A program made the translations under genes and the position numbers. This document shows positions 47,956-58,700 of a stretch of DNA of 64,000 bases, in pieces (positions within the stretch are counted from its first letter, which is position 1; each line of letters starts with the position of its first letter). The notes beneath the pieces are model-generated. The model searched no databases. It was given only the letters and a program-made list of their open reading frames with translations, and was not told the DNA's origin. The stretch covers positions 9,428,529-9,492,528 of the forward strand of contig OZ038451.1 in assembly GCA_964036195.1 (NCBI GenBank), given 5' to 3'. This DNA is from Sphaerolaimus hirsutus (Eukaryota; Nematoda; Chromadorea; Monhysterida; Sphaerolaimidae).

Positions 47956-50900
47956 CTAAATCGCAATGGTTCGACTTTGATCAAATTGAGCAATAGACGA
48001 AAAACACATAGGCTCGGCATGTATAGTGTGCGACGTGCACGACTGCACATTCACTCGAACGTAATCACCGGGCACGGGTTTTCGCTGTTCAACTGGACCG
48101 GCCAGAGATAGACTCCGCCTTTCATCCAGCAGTGGCGTCCATTGACAAAGTACCGGCTGGCCGCCGTCCAAAACACCGCGCCACTTTGTGGTCGGCTGAC
48201 GTTTGCTCTCCTGAAAATTTTCACGTTCGTTTGCCATTTTCAAGACATGACTTTTGACACTTCGTATGACGATTTATATTTTACAGATCCATTTACATGA
48301 TATTTGACATTTTACAGGGCATATTACACACCATTTCACATTTTTCAGGGTCTGGGACTGGCACCAGGAAACCCAAACCAACCCTTTGGACAAGTGCCAA
48401 TTGCTGAGTACCAAGTAGCAGTTTGTTCCTGGCGAGGGCGCCTTCTTGGTAAGCATCGTGTACTTCCATTACGCGTCTGTTTTTCACGGCTGTCGGCACG
48501 TCATCCTCATAGCGCCGATGCGCCATAGTTTTCTGGCAAGTTTTTTGCACTTTCAATGGATTTTTGGGCACACTATAGTGAGAAAAAGTAAGTAAGGACT
48601 TGATGTAAATTGATACGCAGTATTTAGGGAAAGACATAATTACCAAAGCAGCATCTCTCAGAGGATTGAAATGCTCACACTATAGTTAGAAAAAATTGAT
48701 ATTTGAAGTGGCCTAATTTTTATAATAGATTAATCAACACCCCACGCCAAGGAAAAAAACCCATACTGACACCCACTCAATATCTATGCCTAAGTATTAT
48801 TTATCGCCTTCACCCCCGCCCCCTTTAAATCCCCCCCAACAAACCTCTCTCATACTGTAGGCAAAGCAGAATATTCTGTCAAACTGCACAGTGCGGATGA
48901 GGTCTAGAGTATCCTGGTGGTCCTGTTCGGTTTCCCCGCAAAAGCCAGCTATGAAATCGCTCACTAGTGCCACCCCTGCAGAGGAAAAAAGTACAGTTGT
49001 ATTGAACAGGGCCGTATCCAGGGGGGGGGGCGGGGGGGGCTGCAGCCCCCCCCTCCCGGGGCGAGACCAAAAAGTGACCGGAAAATGCGACTTTTTCAAC
49101 GTCAGCGCAAAAATTTTGCGCGCAAGCGCGCATTCTTCACCAGACATAAGGTATTATTATCGGATTTGCACCATGTGGCCACAAATCATTATAAATACAC
49201 TCAATGTTGTGTTTTTTTGCTGTTTTGTATGTATTTACATAGATATTACAGCATTCCATGGCGCTGACGCCAACGCCAATGGCGCCATGGCGTAGCGCCT
49301 ACTAATGGCGCCAGCGCCATGGCGCCATCCCGCCACTATGTAGCTAAAATTTTAGGGGGGGGGGGCTGAGCCCCCCCCCCTCGCCGGCCTCCGTAAACAA
49401 GCAGCCCCCCCCGCTCAAAAATCCTGGATACGTCCCTGGTATTGAAATTGTTTTTGTTTTTTGTGGCAGAACTTTTAAAAATCAAAATCAAATTCCAAAA
49501 ATCAAGCTAGTGTTTGGAAAACAGTCCATACAGAAAAAATACAGATTTGCAAATAAATATATAAATTGATACTTCAAACTTCAGAAACTAGTTAAAATTC
49601 CGAAAACGCTTTTTTTAATCCATAGTTACAAGGATTTCAAACGATCTGAAACCTTTTTATGCCTCCAGGCTATTACATAGAACAGTCCGAATTTTTTTGA
49701 AAGATTTTAGAGGTAGAATAAAAATAACCTGGGATCCTCTGTCGTATTCTATCCACCAGTTTCAAGTACGCCTCCTTGGTGTATCCCCGACGCATACGTT
49801 CCAGCATGAAATCAGAGCCGCTTTGAGCTGGCATGGTGATTTGTTTGCATACGTTCGCGTGCGCCGCAACCGCGTCGAGCACCTGAAAAGTACAATTTCT
49901 TGAAGAAAAAGACCTTGCGTGTAATTAACTGGGGGGTCTCCAATGGAGGGGGTAACCCGCAAACCACCCAGCTATCTATCTACCCTGTATGTATTTTTTG
50001 ACTACTATCCCCTGACCTCCCCCCAAATCGGCCAGCTATCTGCAACCCGCGTAACCCCCTCCCCAAAACCACCCCCAAAAAATATTTTTCCCCAGCTATC
50101 TATCCAGAGGTGCAATTTGCTATCTAATCAACCCGCGGTGACCCGGTAAAATCTAGGTGACCCCCGAACAAATGTGAATATGTTTCCCTCCCAAACCTCA
50201 TCAGGAAAATCCTTCGGATGAGGGCTAGTAAATCGTATCCGCATCTCAGGATCAATATCCGCCACGGCATGCAGCAGATCCGCAAATCTCCGACCGCCAA
50301 CTTTCGGTCTGTAGACCGTGTCGAAGCCGTGCGCGCGCGGCGTCACCTCGCCCGAGTTCGGCACTGACGCGCCCGACGCGCCGGGCAGCGCGAAGTGCTG
50401 GCTGGAGGACAGGTCGCGGTAGCTGTTTACGTTCTGGCCCAACAAGGTCACTTGACGTACGCCCTGAAATGGGCCACAGTTGAGGCGTCAAATTCTATAA
50501 GTCGACCAGGGCGACCAACTTTGGAAATCTTAAGTTAGACCTGGAAACGTCGTCTGGGGTTGCTGCCGCCGATTTATTATTATTTTCCATGATTTTTTGA
50601 CAAATTTTTTTGACATGCCCCTTCTCATAGTGGGGGCTTTTGGAAAAAATGCAGAATTTTTTTTAGCAAGAAGTCAACAAATCCATTTAATTTTGGGTTA
50701 AAATTTGACGCTTAAGTCCACCTTTTGCGACCTTTTTGTTTGGGAAACGCAAGAATTTTGTGGGCAGTAGAATAAGACACAATTGCGTTATTTTTAACAA
50801 CACGACAGTCGACGGCTAACCTGTTCCGACAAAATCCGCACTTCATTGACAATCGAGTCGATAGGTCGACTGCGCTCGCGGCCGCGCGTGAATGGAACGA

Positions 50901-52163
50901 TGCAAAAAGCGCACATGTTGTCGCAGCCGCGCATAATGGATCTGTGCGAAGGCGGTCAAACATTGCCAATGGATATTTTAGAAACACTTTCAGAACCCTG
51001 GCAAAATATATCCAATTTTGAGCCGCATGGCTTACACAAAAGCATGTTTTCCATCCAAATCCTGTCTTACAGGCACAATATCAGCATACGTTTCCTCCGC
51101 CGAAAGTTGAACATTCACAGCGGCATCCGCTGCAATGTTTTCGTTTGATGTTACCGCCGCAATTAGACGCGGCATGTCTCGATACGCGTCAGGCCCGGCG
51201 ATGATATCGACAGATTTTGATTGCTCCAGCACTTTTACTTTCAGCCGTTCAGCCATACAGCCTGGGCAACACAAAAAAACCTGTGGTTGAGAAGAAAAAG
51301 GAACACAGACAAATTTGACGCACCTAACAGGCCAATTGTGAGTTCCCGAGATTTTGAGCGGCCGCGCCTTTTGATCTTGCTCAGCTGTCGCAGGCGGCGC
51401 CAAATTTTAATCTCGGCACTGTCGCGAATCGCACAAGTGACCAACAGAACCACGTCCGCCTGGCAATTATTGCAAATAAAATGTACGGAAAATTAAAAAC
51501 AAAAAAACATCTGGGGCCACCTGATAAAAATGTCGCGTCTCTTCATAACCGGCGGAGTTGAGAACGGCTCGCAAAACTTCAGAATCATTTACGTTCATCT
51601 GGCACCCGTACACCTCGAAGTAGACTGCAGTAGAAGAAGAGACATAACCGGGTTATTTGAAGGTGAAATGGGCAAAGTGGTGTGAAAATTGGCGATTTGA
51701 GCAAAAATTTGCCAAAAAAATCCAATCCCATCAAAATCGCTTCAGATGGCTGGGCGATTTGGCGAGGTCTTACCCACCCCAATCGGACAACCTTCCAGCT
51801 ATGTTAACTGCACTCAATGTAGAGTAAAATGTGTCAGCGAACTAAACCTGGCTCAGTGCCAACTGAGGACAAAAGAAACAAATGAGAAGGCTAACCTTTT
51901 CGACCGGCTGCATCCAGCGCTCTACTTGGCAAATACCCGCCATAATCTAACGGCACCGCGGCCGCCGGAACCCCATGAGCGTTCGCGCCGCGCAGAAAAT
52001 CTCGAAAACTCGGACCCATGTCGATGACATTTCTGCCCTTCACGTCATTTTGTCGACAGGATTTTCGCTTAGCGTGACTTGTGCCCGCATCAGCAGCCCT
52101 GGCTGCTGAACAGAGGCAACGAGTTGACGCGTAGAGACGGGACAATGCGCATAGCTGGCGCAT
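47956..52163 (-). CDS. CDK5RAP1: CDK5RAP1, mitochondrial tRNA methylthiotransferase, ten exons, 603 aa
   Basis: Radical-SAM enzyme that adds the methylthio group to N6-isopentenyladenosine at tRNA position 37 (family knowledge). Exons 52163-51896, 51624-51521, 51459-51324, 51261-51036, 50941-50821, 50463-50197, 49882-49729, 48975-48845, 48532-48383, 48210-47956; every phase agrees, and 603 aa is close to the human length. Seen: Arg/Ser/Ala-rich N-terminus ([16 protein letters not shown]) suggesting a mitochondrial presequence. N-terminal cluster cysteines are at ~97 (YGCQMN), ~133 (LLVTCAIR) and ~171 (GCMAERL). The radical-SAM CxxxCxxC is CDNMCAFC at ~251-258; then [36 protein letters not shown], and a C-terminal TRAM-like stretch (PGDYVRV). 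It diverges from the Tudor gene across 587 bp. Confidence 0.97.
48240..48364. mobile_element. Degenerate E-type MITE in CDK5RAP1 intron
   Basis: CTGGTGCCAGTCCCAGACCC end (minus orientation) begins 18 nt after the donor at 48383; the other end is decayed. An outer donor at 48365 is also phase 0, but using it would add six codons absent from homologues, so 48383 is preferred. Confidence 0.55.
49007..49438. mobile_element. hAT-like CAGGG-ended MITE, 432 bp
   Basis: Perfect duplication GTATTGAA (48999-49006, 49439-49446). Inverted relative to 43550-43981 and nearly identical to it. In the CDK5RAP1 intron 49728-48976. Confidence 0.93.
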
Positions 52164-52750
52164 GCTGCGGAGATCTTGTGGGGGTTTTGATGGACAAAGG
52201 TAATAATGTTAAAAAATAAAAACTGGATCGGATCATTTATAGCGACTTGGCCCACGTCCAAGTTACACTGGTTATGTATTGCACATGTACCGATTTCCCC
52301 AAATTTTTATCCTAAATTCTCTAAAATTTGCTCCATTTTGCTAAACTTCACGTTAAAATCGCAATTTTCGTCTATATACTGGTTATATACTTATTTTAGC
52401 TATTTTTGGCCAATTTTATTAAATTTTAAAGTGATTTCGAAATTGTTGACCGTCTGCCAAGTTTTCATCTCTGTATCTCCGAAAAAAATATAATATATTT
52501 TATACGACACGTACAGAAAAGCGTTGTCGTTTTTACAGCGTTCGAGTGAAAATTTCAATCAAAAAACGATATACAGTGCACCCTTTCTCGAATAAACTTA
52601 ACAGTTTATTCACAACGATCTCGTGTTTTCTACAAGAAGTCGCCGATCTCTACAAATCATATAAAACCCCGATTTTCACGAAAAAAGAAAAGTCGACGTG
52701 CCGTGGGACCCGGGTCGTGAGCTGAAACTGGCCCCAATTTTTCGCGTTGT
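52164..52750. promoter_or_regulatory. Divergent CDK5RAP1/Tudor-gene promoter region with shared repeat
   Basis: Contains ACTTGG-CCCACGT-CCAAGT (52245-52263) and TATAAA on the minus strand (52242-52237), 74 bp before the CDK5RAP1 ATG, a workable distance for a TATA box with a short leader. 52230-52487 matches 12078-12325 upstream of MTR4. Promoter function is inferred. Confidence 0.45.
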
Positions 52751-55700
52751 ATGATGTATGACGACGGAATCGGTGAGATCATCGTGAGCGCTCCTCAAAG
52801 AGGCAACCATGTATGTTGCACAGGCACGTCCTTTCGGTCCTGCCAGTATTTTTGCCATTTTTTTGGCGTGGTTTCTTTTGCCAGTAGGTTTTTGGCTCCG
52901 TTTTTAGGCAGCGGCGGCGGCAAAAAATGGCGCGGCGACTCAACAGCCATCTACCGTCGACGAGGAGACTTTTGTGGAAAGGGTTTTTGATATTATGAAG
53001 GATTATCAGTGCGGCACCACCAAAGAGAACCTGGAGAATGTTTATGTGAAGCTGTTTGTTTTTGTCTTATTTTTCTGATTTTGACAATTTCTTTTTGTTG
53101 CAATCGTTGAGAGACTTTGAGTATACGTGAAAAGTCCCATTCTATCACAGCATAAAGCTTAATAATTCTTTTTCATCATTTTTATCCATTTATTTTCATT
53201 TTTAGGTAAAATAAATGAGGTAATTGCTAAATTGATTTTAAATTGCAGCAGCCACGCGCATTAATGGTGTAAAAATCTACTGGCCTTGTAGGATTAGCTT
53301 TGAATCTCATCCCATGGGCCATGGCTCCACAGTCATTATATGTCCATGGTAGAGAAGAAAGGCGACTGCACTGCCAGGGTGTACAAAATTCAGTCCTTGT
53401 TGGCGGGGATAATTTTCTTTTTCACACGGGGACTGACACTTGTACTTGTGGTGAATGCATTTGTGATTCATATATCAACAACGCTATAAGTTGCTGAGGC
53501 AACATGACGTTGTCCATTTTCAATCATTACCGTATTGGGGGTTTGGTGGGGGGGTTGGGGGAGGGTCATTCCGGCATATACACACACCAGGGGCCAGATT
53601 TAATACTCCCTACAGATTTGTAGGGTAGGGCGTATGCCCGATAGATTTTTTAAAGTTCAGCCGCATCGACGCACATGCACCAAGAGCAAGGCGGTTTGTA
53701 AAATATACGAAACCATCCCTTAAGGTCGCCGATATTGCAATATGACGGTTATCGCTTCGATTTTGGCTCAGAAATCACGATTTCGTCATTTCGTGGCCGT
53801 CTGCCAATTCGTTTTTTGTTTTATTTTGTCGGGCAGGTTACTCGCATAAATCGCGCTCGTGCAAGCATTTCTTCCTTGTCGCTGCCCTCATGGTTTCGGT
53901 TGCAGACAGTGAACACTAAAAAAGTGACCACCTGACTACACAAAAGCGTGACCTATGCGAGTAACCCGCCCGACAAAATAAAATAAAAAACGAATTGGCA
54001 GACGGCCAAGAAATGTCGAAATCGTGATTTCCGGGCCAAAATCAAAGCGATATACGTCATATTGCAATATCGGCGACCTCAAGGGATAGTTTTGTGTATT
54101 TTACGAACGGCCTTGCTCTCGGTGCATGTGCGTCGATGTGGCTGAACTTTAAAAAATCTGTCGGGCGTACGCCCTACCCTACAAATCTGTAGGGAGTATT
54201 AAATCTGGCCCCAGGGGTTGCTGAACTGCGTACATGCAGTAATCTGCGAAACAAAATACGGAAAGAAAATAGGGGGAATTCCGCGTGCGTGACGCACGTG
54301 CATGCGCGGCATTCATGTAAATGAGACTGCCAGCGCACGGTTTCACTACTAAAGCTCAGTTAACAGCGAGTCTGGCTCAGGTGGAAGTGCTCGCGCTTAC
54401 CACGCGAGAGGTCCTGGGTTCGATCCCCGGGACCACTCTTCCTCCCTGAGCCACTGTTAATTCCTAATTCTGAATTCTTGGCATCAGCCTCCGAGTGGTT
54501 TCCAGACTGGCAGTGCAGCTGCCGAGAAGAAAAGTCAAGCAGTTCAAAATGTATGCCCCCCAACATTTTTCAAAATATAACACTCGTTGTATAGCTTTCA
54601 GTCTGATGAGAAAGCAACATTGACCAAACTAAACCAAGCCTAATGCTGTTTCCAATAACTTAACCACGCCTCCAAATTCAGTTTCGTCGAGCGCCCCCCA
54701 GCGAATTGGCTGTCCATTCTCAGCGATGCCGATGAATTCGACCTGCAGACATTTGGACCTGTCACCGCTATTTATTGCCGCTGCAAGAAGGTGAACCGAG
54801 ATTTTGTGCCGATAGCGGAAAAGGATCTTTTTCAGTACCTCCGGTTTTTTAACAAAGACAGCAGTTTCCAAAAACATCTAGTTGTTGTAAATCGCGAAAA
54901 AGATGGACACTTAATATTTTACTTTCAAACCAAATGGATCTATTGAGGAATCATTAGAGCCCTGAAGTAGCAAAAATTTCAGACACTTGTTGACTGTTGT
55001 CAAACATTTCTTATGTAGAATTATTGCGTGTGAACTGCGTCATTTCTGGGTTGGAAAAAATCAATTTTTTAACAACCGCGATCTTTTTTTAAAAAACTCG
55101 ATTTTTTCAAGTAAGTCCCATTTCTCCATAATAGTGCCTGATAGGAATAGGCAGTGCACACATATGCTTTATGTGGTAATATAACCACTGTAGACCTTTC
55201 GAAAAGCTTGAAAGTCAGTTATTTTTCAATTTAAAAGTAATTAAATTGTTAAATTTGGTGCGTGAATCACATTTCATCGACCATTTGCAATTTTCTTACC
55301 AGAAATTGCATTTTCTTGCTCAGAACGAAATATAAATCATATTGGAAGTGAACATGGATGCATTTGCATAAATGTTTGATGTGATAACACATAACTATGA
55401 ATACTTCCCGAAATGATTCACAGCCTACATTACACACTTAAAAACACACAGAAATGACTACTACACCACCAAATTGTTTGTAACGGTCATGAAAAAAGCA
55501 AATGATGGATTGCTTCCATGAAACTGCGCGCTTGCGTGCAAAATTTTTGCTTTTTACCTGATGCGTGTGTACCAAAAAAATTTGCCAGCGATTAAAAAAA
55601 AGATCGCTTGCTAACCCTAGTCATTGCTACTGCAAAAGACTACTTGATATTAAAACAATTTATTATCCGCAGAAGGCGTGTCCACTCTTTATATTTGTAC

Positions 55701-58700
55701 CACAATCCAACAACCCAGGTTTCCTTCATCGAAAACCCGCCGCACGCGAGTGTTTCCACCAGCAAGGAGGGGGGTTCAGACCCCCAGACGAGCGTGTCCA
55801 CCGACAGCACCGAGTCCGCCGCCACCGGCACCCCGCCCAATGGAAACGCTGCCACGTGGGACGAGAATGTGGTTTTCTTCACTAAGACACCAGTGCAGTT
55901 GGCTAGGTTTGTGCGCTGTAAGGGGTTGTTTACAGGGCTTGTGTGCCTACAAAAAATAAGGGAAAAGTTCCATAGTTCTGGAATAAAGTTCCGTATCTGC
56001 AAGAAAAAGCAGTGAAGTATAATCACTAGTTAATTGTACACATGCCAATTCACAGATAATTTGAGCCTGTCGTTCAAGAACTTATAGACATAAAAGGATT
56101 TTCAGTTGTCGGTTAGGAATTTTCCATTTCCCGGAACTTTTTCAGTTACCGCAAATCCTCGAATAAGACCCCCCCTCGAATAACTCCCCCCCCCTTGAAT
56201 AACTCCCCCCTGTTGGCGAGGCGAGGAAAAAATAACTCCCCCCCCTTGAATAACTCCCCCCTCATGAATAACTCCCCCCTTTGGATGAAAACAATACAAT
56301 ACAAAAATACAAAAAATATGAGACTACAGCAGCGAAAGCAGATACATACGTTATGTGTATGCAATGTATACACTCTTTTGGTTGTTGTTGGACAGTTAAA
56401 TACATGAATCACATAAGTTACAGACTCCATCCATGCAGGGCCGTATCCAGGGGGGGGCGGGGGGGCTGCAGCCCCCCCCCTCCTGGGGCGAGACCAGAAA
56501 GTGACCGGAAAATGCGACTTTTTCAACGTCAGCGTCAAAAATTTTGCGCGCAAGCGCGCATTCTTCACCAGACATAAGGTATTGTCATCAGATTTGCTCC
56601 ATGTGGCCGCAAATCGCTATAAATACACTCAATGTTGAACTTTTCGCTGTTTTGTATGTATATTTACATACATATACAGCATTCCATGGCGCTGGCGCCA
56701 ACGCCAATGGCGCCATGGCGTGGCGCCTACTAATGGCGCCAGCGCCATTCAGCCACTATGTAGCTAAAATTTTCAGGGGGGGGGGCTGAGCCCCCCCCCT
56801 CGCCGGCCTCCGTAAACAAGCAGCCCCCCCCCCGCTCAAAAATCCTGGATACGTCCCTGCATCCATGCAATGAATAAAGTCCATGTTTTCTGAGGAAAAA
56901 ATACCCCCCCCCCCCCCTCGAATAACTCCCCCCTTGAATAACTACCCCCTTGAATAACTCCCCCCCCCTCCAAAACGTCTGAGGAAAAAATAACTCCCCT
57001 GGGGTCTTATTCGAGGATTTATGGTAATTTTTTTTCGGCACGAGGGCATGCAAAGTATTGCTTGGCACATTTCCAAATTCCATCAACTTTTTTAACACCT
57101 TACGCAGGGACCTAATTTTCGCCACCTATCCGAAGGGGTGTCGGTTGCAGGTGGTCCAGGTGGGCCCGGTGATGGACAATGGAAGATTGTGGGCCAGACC
57201 GGTGGAAGGCCAGCATGTCTATGATAAGTTGTTGCGGGTAGGTTTATTCATTCATTGTGATTGCCACTAGTGTTGGAAAAAATAAATTTTTAAAACGATT
57301 GATTAAATTTTTAATTTAAAATATTTTTTTTTCAAATCGTCGAAAATGAGGGTATAGAGAAAATGTGGAGAAAAATCGCAAAATATGAAGTGCATTTCTG
57401 CCTTTAATAAAATCAGTTACCACCATCTGATAAAAAAAATTCAGATTTAAAAACATCAGTTGAATTCCCAATCAAATCAGTTGAAATCAGTGACATTCCC
57501 AATTGCCACCACCCCAACTTTTGTTATAACAAGTTCCACCCCTCCCTAACAACCCCCCAGGACCTCCGCGACAACTACGGCGAGTCCGGCCCCGGTTCCC
57601 TACCCCCAGACGTGACCGACGTGGCGCCGGCTGCCGCGCCTGCAATCGACCCTTGGATCGATGGCAAACGGCCGCCCACTTTTAGACCTTGCAGTTGGGA
57701 ATTGGAGAGGGTGCATAGGCCGGTCAGGCCTGAGGCATTGTTGGTGGGTTTGTGTGGACGTTGTGTTGTGCTGATGCTACAGGCGTCGCCAGGATTTTGA
57801 CCTGCAGGGCTTGTTCACATAGATACAGCGAATCGCCTTGCCTGAAAACTCCTGAAGCACTCCTTAGACCCTATAAAATGTCGAATACATATCATGCAAA
57901 GTGTCAAATGTCATGTAAACTGCGTTTGCTATTTTACGGGGCAATTTACATGAATTTTGACACTTCGCATGACATTTTACAGGGTCTGGGAGTGGCACCT
58001 AGGGATGGAAAAAAACTTTTTTACACAAAAATCCATAAAACCAATGAAAAATACCACCAATGTCAATATCTATCTGAAATTGCGCACTGCGAAAATGCTG
58101 GAAAATACGCGCTTTTTTTGGTGAATAGGTGCTATTTTTGGCTGTTGTTTAAAAACGGTTTTTCAAAAAAAACAAACACAAAAAACTGCCAAAAACCCCG
58201 TTAAAAAACGTTTAAAAAGTGACCCTTAAACACCTTAAACGTTATTCTCAAAATTATCGATCTGTACCACTGTCCGAACCACAGGAGAACGGCCTGTACG
58301 TGTGCTGGCACGACGGCGCGTGGCGGCGGTGTTTGGTCACCACGGTGGGCCCCCAGGCAAAGTGGGCCACCGTGGCCATGCTCGACGATGGCGAGTGCGT
58401 CGAGGCTGTTGATAGGAAGTCGATTCGGTTGCCCATACCCGGTGTGTTAGAGGGTTGGATTGAGGGTGTTGGATGTTTCACACAGTTCGCGCGGCACAAT
58501 CCCATACTGCCCCCCACACAGACGTGATGGAGTGCTGCGTGTCCACCATGTTGTGCCTGGCTGACTGCGAGGTGGTGAACATGACCGACCAGCCGTCCTT
58601 CGACATGCTCATCTACGGCGTGAGCCACGCCATCGGCAGCCCGTTCCCCCTGCACTCGGTGCACGTGGCCGGCCAACGGAACAGGGGGCAGTCCCAGACC

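Noticed and set aside
48365-48383. MITE border as the CDK5RAP1 intron donor
   Set aside because: The donor at 48365 is in phase, but using it would insert six residues where homologues align without a gap; the donor at 48383 restores the expected length.
52751-52990. 79-codon frame through 52990
   Set aside because: Only its first 20 codons are used; a strong donor (gtatgt at 52811) leads to the LOTUS exon at 52908.
54360-54440. Functional tRNA-Val(TAC)
   Set aside because: A and B boxes are present but the acceptor stem does not pair and two stems contain mismatches; kept only as a tRNA-like element.
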